Notes under the pieces: model-generated | Database searches by the model: none | The model's input: only the letters and a program-made list of their open reading frames with translations | Told to the model about the DNA's origin: nothing | In this document: positions 12,073 to 23,100 of the stretch, in pieces | Position numbering within the stretch: the stretch's first letter is position 1 | Layout: every line of letters starts with the position of its first letter | Position numbers and translations under genes: made by a program | From: Urechis unicinctus | Lineage: Eukaryota > Annelida > Polychaeta > Xenopneusta > Urechidae | Direction of reading: 5' to 3' | DNA: 64,000 nucleotides | Assembly (NCBI GenBank): GCA_034190875.2 | Contig: CM067354.1 | Span: 7,478,795-7,542,794 of the forward strand

Positions 12073-13150
12073 TAAAGCTGGAAATAGAACGCTATCACCA
12101 TAATCAAGGTTCTTTGGTTTGAAAATGGCAAAAGACAGATCACAGTTGACGTGGCCCTATAAAAAAACTTCAGCAGGAAAGTGTTAGAACGATGGGCCGA
12201 TTTGGGTCATTACTTTTAATGTATTTTTTCTCATTGGTAAAAATATATCATATCATATGTTCCAATTATGTTTTTGTATTTCGCAACTAATTTAGGTAAA
12301 TACAACGAAATCATCATTTGAGGTTCAGAAGGACAAAATGTATGAGACATAAAGCTAAAAAGGCCCAGAATGGGCTGCCATCTTTGCTTTGGTCATTCAA
12401 GATCATTTAAAGCATTAATCAAATAATTTCTCACAATATTGAGGTGGCAATTGTTAGTTGACCTCGGAATTCAAGAAAGCACTCCTACGATGTGCTCATG
12501 TCAATCTCATCTTATCTGTGTAGTTCGTCGGCCAAAGCGGCCATATCAACCATGAATAGTATGATGTCTTGCTGAAGCTCATTGCACAATGTTTTTATGT
12601 GGTACCGCGATGAGTAGGTCCAGTAACCTACTGCCTCTATGTCGTCCTGAAAGATTTTCTTAGTTATAATTTAGAATTAGCAGGAGGTTTAAACATTGTT
12701 CTTTTTCTGTATAATAGAGCTAGGATGGATTTTGGAGCAGCAGATATGATCAATTATTGCACATATCCTCAAACATAGGACGCACTGTAAATAACATTGC
12801 TATAGTGCCCAGATATGATAACATCCCGCCCAACGTCGAAGATTGTGATATTGTACCCGAGGCGATTTAAAAAGCCTCATGAGGTTTTAGTGGTCCATTG
12901 TGCTCTCCTCGCCCTTGACGTTTTTGTTAATCTGGAGTCTTCTCAGACAATGTCAATGCCGCCGGAGAGGTATGTGTATATTTCGTTGAAGAAACAATGC
13001 AAGAGGTAGGGCTTTTGTCACATAAAGGGGATATTCTAGAGAAAGTTGGAATGGAATGTCTTTTGTTACGGCAAATGAGTGTACAGGGGGCTGTTTTTTA
13101 ATCACGTCAGTCAGTACTGTTGACATTGTCACCAAAACTTTCTCAGGTGT
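12073..13150. repeat. segment shared with 31.1-32.1 kb and 39.9-40.9 kb
   Basis: Starting near the string GGTTCTTTGGTTTGAAAATG, this block is closely similar to 31130-32110 and 39910-40880. In those units it follows the P2X7-like fragment. Here it stands alone, left of copy A, suggesting it is the edge of an older duplication unit. Confidence 0.8.
12420..12650 (-). pseudogene. chimeric fragment: methyltransferase exon-2 start fused to another frame
   Basis: The minus strand from about 12648 matches the acceptor and first 40 or so bases of the NNMT-like exon 2 (acceptor TTTCAG, then the codons for RHRGSRLLDL in the parental exon). It then diverges into sequence not found in the methyltransferase copies. 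Two closely similar copies sit at 31424-31660 and 40208-40435. In this copy the extended frame has stops (TAA and TAG) that are absent at 31.4 kb. Confidence 0.55.
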
Positions 13151-14160
13151 TGCAATCGATGTCACTAAGTCAAATAAATAGCTGTTATCACCCAGAATGC
13201 AATTGATACGTTATTCAAAGATACACTTGAACTGTTTATCAAAACCGAATACTAGCATGCATGCCCATTTTCTGTGATATATCTCCGTATCAACAAACAG
13301 GTGCATTCCAGCAAATCATTTATTGTCAAATTATTTATCCAGAACAGTGATCTCTTCAATGTAGACTAATCACACAATATTATCATATAAAAATATCTGA
13401 ATAACTTTTACGAAACAAGGCGTTAAAAAATTCTTAGCCTCGTATTTTCTCTACAGTGATAACAATTATCAGGTAAGAAAAAAGGCCTACCAAATATGTG
13501 TATTGTGAAACAAATGTGCTTACAATGTCGCCCAATGGTAGTATATGGCTTACATTCCGATTTCGAATGAAGAAACTAATGCCAAGGCATACCAAGATGG
13601 AATTTCTAACAGTTACCTGATAAGGATAGAGTTGATAAGTACAACAGATTCAGTCAACAATCTCTTTATACTGGCAGCCTGTATTGAATGAAATCATTAG
13701 GTCTGATCATTAGGCAGTAAAGGCTGATGAAAACAGGGTTAATATATGCATATAACCAAGGTGTAACTATCTGTTACTCCAAGGAATAATTGTTGTCGGG
13801 AAAGTACATAATTGTAAGGCATGCTATATCAAACTAGTGAATGGTATCTCTCCCCATCCCCGATTTCAGGGAGGATGGGAGAAATAACAGGCAACAGTTT
13901 AGTCGACAACGAAGGCATACAATAATCATATCAAGGTGAATTCAGAACGTTGGCCATGCCTCATGACCCAGTTGGGTCTATCTTCACTCCATTCGTCATC
14001 CTGTAGGACTATACACGAGGATGAAACCTTCGTTTTTACAATGATATGGAATTCACCAGTAATACAAATTTCTCAAAGTTCTGGAATTGCACAATCGAAA
14101 TCCGATTAGCTATATTCATGCACGTGTGCAGGAGTATGTTTGCTACTCATGATATATTGG
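13133..14160. repeat. intergenic array segment preceding GT array A
   Basis: Homologous to 24780-26340, 34350-35090, 43100-43850 and 53850-55620. Here it joins the start of the AACTTTCTCAGGTGTTGCAA block directly to sequence corresponding to 25435, so about 600 bp are missing relative to the 24.8 kb copy. No gene is seen in it. Confidence 0.75.
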
Positions 14161-14163
14161 CTT

Positions 14164-14278
<115 letters not shown>

Positions 14279-14406
14279 TGTGTATGGACTGTGTGTCTGT
14301 GTGACGTATTTGTGCGGCGTAGTTGTGCGTGTACGTTTGAAACTATGTTTGCAAGTGAATAATTAAATATGTAAAATGTTGTATACCTCTATTTTATACT
14401 CGGTTC

Positions 14407-15234
14407 TTATTGACCATCAGCAGGGCAGTATACAGCCGACAGAAACACGTAAGTATGTATTGTTGTCACGTGATCGTCCAATGGAACAGGATATCCCACA
14501 AAACGGACTTCTCAAAAAACCCGCATCTGACAAGCTGCAGAGAACAAAGTTCATATTTAGATGAATGGCATGATATTTCTTCTCATTAACGTAGTAGTGG
14601 TCGTAGTTAAGGGCGATGACAAGCAGCAAGGAACCACCGGGCCTCAGACAGGAGGCAATCTTATCCAATTTCTGCCTGTAATCATCGAAGTCTTCGCAAA
14701 CTGACGTCAGAGCAAGAATGGCAGTAACACAGTCCACTGGGTAGAGAAGTTCAATGCTCGGGGAGTCGTCGTGGAGATCCAGTCGCTTAACCTGTTTGAT
14801 AGCGCTCCTTACTCTGCACGCCACTTCCTCTGCTGTGATGCTGAATACAATATCTCACATGTTATATTTAGTCACAGATGCATTGACTCACTCTTAAAGT
14901 GGTCAATAAACTGTATAAAGTATCATAATTAAGCTACTTGAGTACTGCAGCATCGAAACCATTGTTCTGTTTAAGTATCCTGTTACTGAAGATTAATCAT
15001 TAACAGCAGTAGTTAATCCTACTTACCTCCCGCCTTCCTTTTGCGCCACGAAAGAGAAGAACTGCGACCAATCATGAGCATCTTCGTGTCTTTCTAGCCA
15101 TTTCTTTATCTCCGCCAAGCTGTGTTCATTGACGTCAACCATGATAATGTCGTCAAATATCTTACTGCCGCTCATAATGCCATGAATATTAGGTCCCGAG
15201 CAGAGGTCCAATAACCTACTGCCTCTATGTCGTC
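14407..15234 (-). pseudogene. NNMT/PNMT-like methyltransferase copy A, exons 2-3 only
   Basis: Exon 2 (15027-15234) encodes LDLCSGPNIHGIMSGSKIFD, the SAM-binding motif I of the NNMT/PNMT/INMT family, and ends in an intact GTAAGT donor. Exon 3 (14407-14840) encodes DCVTAILALTSVCEDFDDY and the motif SCLRPGGSLLLV. A one-base insertion in the T-run of the coding strand (434 nt instead of 433) shifts the frame after SDAGF and destroys the C-terminus. Exons 0 and 1 are absent: relative to copy E about 1.1 kb is deleted, so the sequence passes from the region corresponding to 57.57 kb straight to that of 58.69 kb. The signal after the stop is AATAGA. Confidence 0.85.
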
Positions 15235-15239
15235 CTGAC

Positions 15240-16262
15240 AGATTACATTTCTACACGTGAAAATAACACGAAGAAACTAATTGATTTATGCAGTTGTGTG
15301 ATTTGATCATTGAAACTACAAATCATACAGAGCGAAAAAAAGAGAGAGAGAGAAGGTTTATTTGATCTTCATTCAATATGTAAACATAATGTTTTAATCA
15401 TGGTAAATGAGTGTTGACGATGATGGGAGCAGAAGTCGTGGACTTGCATCGTGGATGTTCTCCCTCATATTCATACATAAATAATAATTTCATGAGTCTT
15501 CATGAAATATTACAATTACAATACCAATAAATTATATTTAACATGATAACATGGGCAAGCACATATTTGTTACATAACATTCAATTGTTCAATTGGAGGT
15601 ATACATTTTTGAAAGATAATCGCCTTAACATTTTGTTTGAAGAACGATATCGATTTGGCGCAACATATAGACTATAGCGTCTTCTCGCGAATCTGTGTCC
15701 AACATTGTTGTACATAATACAATTGGATACGTCTTGTATGATAAGTATGGATATTTGATTGCAAAGTGATCTTGTCATTGAATATAATTGGCAACATTTC
15801 ATGAGTGAATTCATATATGAAGAGAAACAGGTTATATATATACAATTCATATACATTCGACATGTTAGCTTCTTTGAATAAATCGTGGGTAAGATCTCTA
15901 AAACCTGCATAAAATAAGAACTGCTTCGTCTGTTATTATGATATTCCAGCGAGTTCGTCGGGACGATTATAATTATCGGTATGTACTTGCTACGACGAAA
16001 AGATCTGATAATGGAACAACAACCGACAAGGTACAAAATGGTAAAGTTCTAAAAAGCTCAGATACAGCAGTCATTTTCCCACTTAACTTCAAACGCTGTA
16101 ACTGGCTCATTCACAACTGACGTTGTTCTGGGAGACGTCTTAGACAGCATGCACCTCGATTGCTGTTGTTGTTGTTGTGCACATTATCTTATCCAAACGG
16201 TTTTTTTTCTTTGTAATGTAAATAGAGTGCCGCTGACTAGTCCACTACGGTGTCTCAAAGTG
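15240..16262. other. intron/flank of copy A
   Basis: Homologous to the intron between exons 2 and 1 of copies B-E (for example 27410-28490). Open frames on either strand are short, rich in Y/I/N and not conserved in frame between copies. No separate gene is supported. Confidence 0.6.
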
Positions 16263-16263
16263 C

Positions 16264-16319
16264 GAATGATGATGATGATGATAATGATGATGATGATGAT
16301 GATGATGATAATGATTATC

Positions 16320-16350
<31 letters not shown>

Positions 16351-16380
16351 CTATGATGATGATGATGCTAATGATGGTGA
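16264..16380 (+). repeat. TGA trinucleotide array A
   Basis: Imperfect ATG/TGA repeats directly after the shared flank CTAGTCCACTACGGTGTCTC. The same flank precedes the array in the other copies with single-base differences. Further scattered TGATGA blocks continue to about 16690. Confidence 0.95.
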
Positions 16381-16689
16381 CAACAATGTTAACAAAGAAG
16401 ATCATTAAAACAAATTGGATGCTTCATAAGATTATGATGTTCATTATAATGATGATAATGATGATATGTGTGACGAACATGCCGGGGGCCATGTTGATAA
16501 TGCTCGCGAAATTCATCAATTTGAATAAGACATGATTAAGTACATGCGGATGATAATCATCATCGTCATCATCATTATGTTCATGATGCTGATTACTATT
16601 GAGAAGATCATGATCAGTAATGAAAACCTGATGCAATGATGGTAACAATGGTGATGACGATGATGATGATCATCATAATGATGATGATT

Positions 16690-17238
16690 ATGGGCAGGGT
16701 GTCAATAAGTACGCTCTGAATAAATATCAACTTTTGTCAACAAAAAGCAAATAGTATACAAAAGAGCTTTGGAGCAAATAAATATTCCATACCAGACAGC
16801 AGACATGAGATATCAAAACATTTGTTGTCTGATCAAGTGGCTGCTAGGATTCGTGTTTGTACCATGTCAGTTTCAAAGCTCCTGGACACAAATTGTAAAC
16901 AAACTACAACTAAATCCTGATTAGCTGATAGAGATGCATTTGATAATATAAAGTAGGCCTTATCAAAGGCTAATTGATAGATTGATTCTGAGCTAGAACA
17001 TATACAGGAGAGAAAGTACACCAGCCGAGGGAATATCAGTTAGCCCATAAGGGAAGACATAAATGAAGGCATAACTTGACTTGAGAAAATCAAGGTTATG
17101 GTATTATTATCATTGTCAATGTTACATCTGAGTTTCAATGAATGTACACAGCTAAACTTATTTGTCATACAATATGCCATCACTAATGGCATACATCAGT
17201 ATCCTCATCACTATATCATGTTAAAGGTATCTATGTAG
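16690..17238. other. no gene recognised
   Basis: Shared with 48790-49317 and 59026-59557. The minus-strand frame MYFLSCICSSSESIYQLAFD recurs in all three copies but has no family motif and no splice support. Its conservation may simply reflect recent duplication. Confidence 0.4.
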
Positions 17239-17665
17239 CTACTGTCAACCCATGATAAAAATGGAAGAGTATGTATGCTGTGTAGAGATTGCTGGAGTCA
17301 TTATCTCCCTACAGTATATTCCAATTCCAACTGGTTGCATAACCTACCATCCTGGTTTCAGACCAATCTGTGTGAACATTCTGACCTTGCATGTGGCATA
17401 TTTCTCATACAGACAACAACACGGGCAAATGTCAGATTATGATGTTCAAAGGTGAAGGAATTTTTTGTTATCATTTTACTAACACACACATCTGTACAAA
17501 GGCTTACAGTCATTATTAACAATTTTATTATACTTATTGAAACCTGTATGACAAAAAAATCATTTGGGCATGGATAAATCACCATTTATATATTACAGGT
17601 GTTACAAGTATACAACATATAGGCAGTTTGTTCACCGGTGCTGGGGAAATATGGGCAGAAGATAA
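17239..17665 (+). pseudogene. P2X7 C-terminal-like zinc domain exon pair, copy A
   Basis: Exon 17239-17451 (AG before, GTGAAG after) encodes YCQPMIKMEEYVCCVEIAGV, then GCITYHPGFRPICVN and AYFSYRQQHG. Exon 17599-17665 (TTACAG acceptor) encodes CYKYTTYRQFVHRCWGNMGR and stops at TAA. The order CQPM...CC.E...CIT.HP.F..C...AYF.YRQ.HG...YRQFV...W matches the zinc-coordinating cytoplasmic domain of P2X7, widespread as a stand-alone or fused domain in invertebrates. One base off frame past the stop, RVPLPACAV is encoded, the expected continuation of the domain. So the reading frame probably suffered an old single-base change. No channel domain or upstream exon was found. Function unknown. Confidence 0.65.
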
Positions 17666-18262
17666 GAGTTCCTTTACCAGCCTGTGCTGTTGCAATAATG
17701 AATTAAATATGATGCTCAAAACTGGTTACAGCCATTTCTTCCTAGTATGTGACTGCACTGGCGCAGTCAGGGTCAAATATTGGTAATGTGATGGATTGGC
17801 TTGGAAAATATATAATGTTGCCTATGATGGACTCTGCAGAGTCACTTAACTCAAACTGGGCTAAGTTGGGGCGGGTGTAGCCAGGTAGTAGTCACAGTAA
17901 TTTAACCTCTTATATCGTCCGTGTTTGTCGGAATCTTATATGTCTAAGCGGTAGTAGGAAATCAGATATCCCACGTCCGCCAGAGACCAAGGTACCTTAA
18001 TTACCAAAGTGGTTGTGTGACCGATCACGAGACTACGCACCTTGTCCATCTTTTTCATTGTGAAAATTGAACGGATTCCCCTATATTAGCTCAAAATATC
18101 AAACAGGTAAAGACCTATTCGTTTCGGCAGACACTGTCAAAGACGTCAGCCGAAATTCGTTACAGTGCCTCGTCATCGACTGGTTACTCACATTGTTTTC
18201 CCTCCTTAAAAGCTCGCAATTGTCAATGCTTGTGATCATCTGCGTAAGCACAAGAGTACTAG

Positions 18263-18653
18263 TCACGGGAGGGGTCTGTCCTGATTTATCTGCCGTGGTA
18301 CACGTTAGGTGCACATGTCACGGGAGGGGTCTGTCCTGATTTATCTGCCGTGGTACACGTTAGGTGCACAAGTCACGGGAGGGGTCTGTCCTGATTTATC
18401 TGCCGTGGTACACGTTAGGTGATCAAATCACGGGAGGGGTCTGTCCTGATTCATCTGCCGTGGTACACGTTAGGTGCACAAGTCACGGGAGGGGTCTGTC
18501 CTGATTCATCTGCCGTGGTACACGTTAGGTGCACAAGTCACGGGAGGGGTCTGTCCTGATTCATCTGCCGTGGTACACGGTAGGTGCACAAGTCACGGGA
18601 GGGGTCTGATTCATCTGTTGTGTTACTCGTTAGGAGTACAAGTCATCGAAGGT
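18263..18653 (+). repeat. 55-bp minisatellite, seven units
   Basis: Unit starts (TCACGGGAGGGGTCTG) fall exactly 55 bp apart at 18263, 18318, 18373, 18428, 18483, 18538 and 18593; the last unit is shortened and degenerate. On the minus strand the unit aligns without gaps to the last 55 nt of the open frame at 18630-18983 (about 41 of 55 identical by eye). The second copy of the array at 60255 has six units. Confidence 0.95.
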
Positions 18654-18983
18654 CTCGGTCCCGCATAATCTGTCATGGTACACCTCAAACACATCAACAC
18701 TTCTCTCATCCCAATCACAGTTAGCCTGTTGATTCATCTTCGGAATTGCAAACATGTGCATCTTCATGGGTGGATCTTCGCCATTTTTCATATCCCTGCT
18801 GGGGGTGCGACTGCAGTCGGATGCCACGTCTCGTTTGTCAGCATCATCCCTAACACCCTTTACTCTGGAATACTTGTAATCTCTGCTATCTCCGTGTAAT
18901 TCGTCACCACCAGGTGGCAGTGGAAACTCATGGATGCTGGGTCTCCTGCGAGGCGTGTCATTAAGGTAAGGTACGTAAAGGGT
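18630..18983 (-). CDS. unidentified open frame, likely 3' exon
   Basis: An open frame of about 117 codons ends with TAA at 18630. It encodes RRRPSIHEFPLPPGGDELHG, a charged region with DDADKRDVASDCSRTPSRD, then KMHMFAIPKMNQQANCDWDE and EVYHDRLCGTETFDDLYS at the C-terminus. It is hydrophilic with no membrane segment. No ATG lies near its start, so it is probably the last coding exon of a spliced gene, or a relic. The copy at 60567-60920 keeps the frame open, which supports coding. No family recognised; a cytoplasmic tail is possible but unproven. Confidence 0.4.
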   Translation of the reverse strand, partial: TLYVPYLNDTPRRRPSIHEFPLPPGGDELHGDSRDYKYSRVKGVRDDADKRDVASDCSRTPSRDMKNGEDPPMKMHMFAIPKMNQQANCDWDERSVDVFEVYHDRLCGTETFDDLYS

Positions 18984-18984
18984 T

Positions 18985-19316
18985 TAACGGCACACACTCA
19001 TGTGTAATATGGTGCCAAGAAATGTTAATAGATAAGATTGAAACGATTATCTTAGGGCAAGTCGCCACCAACCGATTGACTGAACCAAGCCATTCCAGCC
19101 TCTCGTCTAGGTGAAATCCAGCCAAAGTGGTGTGTTGCAGATATGGCCCTCTTAAGGACCTCTCCACTCAACCATCAGGATCCCATTGTCCACCGACCCG
19201 AGTCGCAACACACGGCCAACAGGTTGCCCCCCATTAGTCTCCTCTTACGACATACAAGAGGATACAATGGGCCTATTCTACCCCCGAACCCACAAGGGGG
19301 ACGAGGGTTGTCATCA
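18985..19316 (-). repeat. SINE-like dispersed repeat
   Basis: A block of about 330 bp that includes TAGTCTCCTCTTACGACATA and ends in a GC-rich stretch (CCCCCGAACCCACAAGGGGG). It occurs again at 60930-61205 with internal deletions of about 40 and 15 bp. The layout suggests a SINE or small non-autonomous element, but I cannot identify A/B boxes with confidence. Confidence 0.35.
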
Positions 19317-19319
19317 CTT

Positions 19320-20495
19320 AAACCATTATATTCATATTGTTATTATTAACCTTGCTGAATTATAATTTTTATGGCTTGTTTCTTGACTTTTAAGCGGACA
19401 GTTAAATATCAAGTACCAATTGTAATAGCTATCAGCTGATTGACGAATCACTAGCTGCAGCATCACTGTTTCTCGTGGCCCATTTACATTTAAGTTTTAA
19501 CCGGTTGGTCTTTAAGGAGCCAGTGTAGACTGTTATCGCCGATGTGACGTCACTCCTTGTAGCCCTATGAGGTTATTTGCGTCATAACTAGAGCAGGATA
19601 ATTCATCAGCTGAGTTGTGAACTGCATGTTCATGAATCATTAAATAAACCCCTATGAACACACTGAAGCTGTGTTTAATGGTTCCTCTTTCCACGTGGCC
19701 CGTAGTCACTTATAATACCATCGACATCAACATTATTAAAATGCATTGAATATTTGCGTCCAAAATCTGTTTTCCACAACTATTCCGTATACACAATCTG
19801 GAAATAGAAACATCACAATCTACTCCTATAAGAAGGTGACAACGCAATTTGAGATCCGTTTAGTAGCTTAGGGATCTTATAACAATGCACCGCGATGACC
19901 CCTCTACAGTGTTGGCCATTTCCAAACATAATTCGATGATTCCCAGTTTACGGTTTTTCAGTGGACCTCTTTTAATTAAGAGATATAATGTTTCCATTTG
20001 GATATATTAGCCACAAGAAGCTGCTCTACTGCCTCAAGGGCTCTGCGCGAGTGTCACTGTAATGTTAATAACCGGCTTTTACGTGTTTTTCATACCCGTA
20101 ACAAAGTTGCACAAGCCACAAAATTTGATTGGTTCATAAACATTTATTGGCCTAAACTTTTACAATTATTGCAAATGCAACATATTTGTAAACAAATTCT
20201 GTCGAAATTGTTTTGTAAACAGGTTAAGCATATCAATATATTATATCTTAAACTAATACAGTATCTGTGACATGGTTACGTGGCAAACATTACGACAGTA
20301 AATACAAGGTAAAAACATTATAGGTGGTTACCGTGACAACGAAATAAGTATAAGGATGTAATATTGTCGTTACGCAACAAAATGTCACTTCGAATTATCC
20401 CTAGCGATAATTATTAATTGCGTGGACGTCGAAATCGACAGCTGTAAACCTGTAACAAACCTATCTAACATCCATATTCTCATTGCTCCCTATCC
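19320..20495. other. intergenic, no gene recognised
   Basis: Shared with 61210-62380 at high similarity. Contains only short frames. This is downstream of the BBOX1-like gene and may contain its 3' untranslated region. I see no clear AATAAA in the first 100 bp after the stop codon at 20497. Confidence 0.5.
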
Positions 20496-20496
20496 T

Positions 20497-23096
20497 TCAT
20501 GCTCCTTTGAGCTTTGTCATAAGCTGTCGCCTGCGGGACAGCATTTCGTCCCAGTCGACATAACCACCCTCCAGATGGCGCTCACCGCTCTCCGTGGTCG
20601 TGTAACCACGTCGTCCATGGAGCACGCGGAAGTTGTGAAAGCAAACAATTTCTCCTGCAACAAGAAAATGAGATTCTAAATTATCACCGTTTATGATAAC
20701 ATAAATTGTCTATCTGTGAGGCTACTTCAGGGGCCTATACGAGGTCATTTAGGCACAATATTCACATAAGTTACGAAACAAAGGCACGTCCGCTACTCAC
20801 TATACTTCTTACCTTCATTCAGCTTGTGGGTGATGTAATGGTCGCTGTGGTAGAGCTGCTCATTGAATACCTTAAACGCCTTGTATAATGCATCCACCTG
20901 GGACAGCTCCACATGTAGGAAACTGTCCCGTAGCATGTTGTTCCAGCTGATGCGTACCACGTGACCAGCTTCGCGTCCAATCTTCACCACAAATCAAATT
21001 TAAAACATCAACGAAGTAATATTGGGGTTCACCCAGGAGCTGACTCCTAGTGGTAAGGAATAACAGTTGAAAGGACCCCAAGTGCTACGAGATTCAAGCA
21101 AACAATTTTAACACCTTACAAAGTATGTAAGCTGCAACACACCTTATGAATGGGTTATATATACCTACTGTATGACAGGGCGCTGTGTCAACAAGTGGAA
21201 ATCAGCAACTGCATCAGAACCCACGTCATAAAAGTCTACAGGAACTGTAGACAACAAGTGGAATTCATCGGGCATCTCTCTTCGCATCTTCTCTGCCACG
21301 TAGAAGCCATCGACGAACTCATTCTCTCCACCCTCAGTCTGTACCTGCCTGATGCAATGCAACATCTGTACCTGTTACAGCCATAGACACAGTATGACGT
21401 CATCCAACCTGCTGGACTGACGGGGGCGCATTGAAGATTACGACACAATCGTTTCTAGTGCTTTCATGAGATTGTCTACATTGTGATAAACATAAGTCAT
21501 GGCAAACTAACCACAGAACTAGAACATCCCCTAACAGTTGCAACACGCTTGCATAGAGAGAAAGAATGAATGCAGCTTACCCCTGGAGTGTATTCATAGA
21601 ATGGCAAGTCAGTGTGCATTTCCAAGGATGCGTTTGTGTAAGCCAAACTACTCGGTCGAATCTTCGATTTCACGGTGAATAGCGATCTGAAATAGGAATC
21701 TTGATGCACCCAGCGATTTCAGATGACCTAGCACGTTCTGACTAATACCTCCCTCCATGCAGATCTTCGTCTTCTCTTTCATCAATACCAAAGCATTACA
21801 AACGACTGATATAATTAAAAGTATGTTTTTTAGGACTCTTGAAGGCTGTATACACCAATTGTTATCTCATAACCGGATATGCCATAGGTTCATTGTTCTG
21901 GATATTGGGATCGCTATGTCGATTCTTGTGATTTGCCTACCCATAGTTTGAACGCTTGAGAAACGATATACGCTGGCCAATTCGTCCGGTGTTCTCTAAA
22001 CCCCGCAGCCATTGGAGAAAGGTGCTGTCGTCCGACATGAGCTGAGAACAAAGAGGCGACAGTCACGTCAGAGCAAAACCTCACGAGTTTATGTTCAGTG
22101 CAGAGAGGCAACAGTCACATTGTAGCAAAGCCTCACGAGTTTATATTGAATGCAGAGAGGCAACGGTCACATTGGAGCAAAGCCTCACGAGCTTATATTG
22201 AGTGTAGAGAGGCAACAGTCACATTGGAGTAAAGCCTCACAATTTTATATTGAATGCAGAGAGGCAACAGTCACATTGGAGCAAAGCCACACGAGTTTAT
22301 GTCCAGTGCAGAGAGGCAACAGTCACATTGGAGCAAAGCTTCACAATTTTATATTGCATGCAGAGAGGCAACAGTCACATTGGAGCAAAGCCACAAGAGT
22401 TTATGTTCAGTGCAGAGAGGCAACAGTCACATTGGAGCAAGACCTCACGAGTTTATATTGCATAAGGGAGGCAACAATTGCATCGAAGACAAGTCACACG
22501 AGTTTATGCTGAGCTGCGAAGTGCATCAGTCACATTAAAGCTAAGCAACGCGAATGTATGGTGAGTACGGGGAGGCAAAAGTCACATTTAGGCAAAGCCA
22601 CACGAGTTTATGACTAATAGAACCGTAGCGAGAAAGGCAATTCAAAGATGCAGTCGACACCAAACAAAAGAGGTAGGATAGTGAACGGAAGGTGCTTTCT
22701 CGGTAGATCCAAATATCTAGCATCAGGAAGGTTGCTAACGTCCATCCGTAAGGGTCATGCGAAAGTAAAGGATATAACGACAAGATCAAAGTCGTTTGGA
22801 TGCAACACATCAGATGCATTATGGATACCCGTTTAGGATATGACTGAAGAAGGCTTAGTGATAAAACGCGAGTGAATACCTGTTTTCATATCATTTAATA
22901 GTTACCTTGTTGAAATCCATGCGCGGTATGTTTACAGACGGCATGTCGGCCGCTGACCATAAGACTGGTGGCTGGCTGAACATGGCTCTCCTCGTCGCCT
23001 GGGCAGCATCCGAGAAGTCTCTGTCCACCAACCACTGATGCTCATACTGACTCGTGTGCCCGTCGTTCCAGTCACATGCAACCTCCCGTCACTCAC
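20497..23096 (-). pseudogene. BBOX1: BBOX1-like 2-oxoglutarate dioxygenase copy 1, frameshifted
   Basis: Six exons with GT-AG borders are recognisable: 22906-23096 (N-terminal domain, GRLHVT...), 21941-22041 (DDSTFLQWLRGLENTG), 21581-21686 (SKIRPSSLAYTNASLEMHTD, the HxD iron ligands), 21169-21371 (VQMLHCIRQVQTEGGENEFV), 20813-20981 (GHVVRISWNNMLRDSF) and 20497-20654 (EIVCFHNFRVLHGRRGY, with the distal iron His and 2OG-binding Arg, then HLEGGYVDWDE). These match gamma-butyrobetaine dioxygenase exon by exon. Three lesions are visible against the other copies: a one-base deletion in the Trp codon of VTWND (191 nt versus 192), an in-frame 45-bp deletion in the second exon (101 nt versus 146), and two extra bases in the fifth exon (169 nt versus 167). 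A separate start-codon exon was not found. Confidence 0.85.
22049..22612 (+). repeat. 52-bp minisatellite in BBOX1-like intron
   Basis: Units beginning CAGAGAGGCAACAGTCACAT recur every 52 bp (22101, 22153, 22205, 22257, 22309, 22361, 22413) with degenerate units on both sides. The array lies in the intron between the first two recognised exons and begins a few bases from the acceptor of exon 21941-22041. Repeating open frames on the plus strand come from the periodicity. Confidence 0.95.
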
Positions 23097-23100
23097 CTAT

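Noticed and set aside
15581-16036. Minus-strand frames with YI/NC-rich sequence near 15.6-16.0, 27.8-28.1, 36.6-36.9 and 45.2-45.5 kb
   Set aside because: They lie in the intron between methyltransferase exons 2 and 1, and indels between copies break the frame freely.
19143-19349. Plus-strand frame over the SINE-like repeat as a gene
   Set aside because: The copy at 61.0-61.2 kb has deletions that change the frame, and the region behaves as a dispersed repeat.
22150-22538. Repetitive frames with QRGNSHIGAK cycles (also at 50620-51065), which might suggest a repeat protein
   Set aside because: Explained by the 52-bp intronic minisatellite; frames change every unit.
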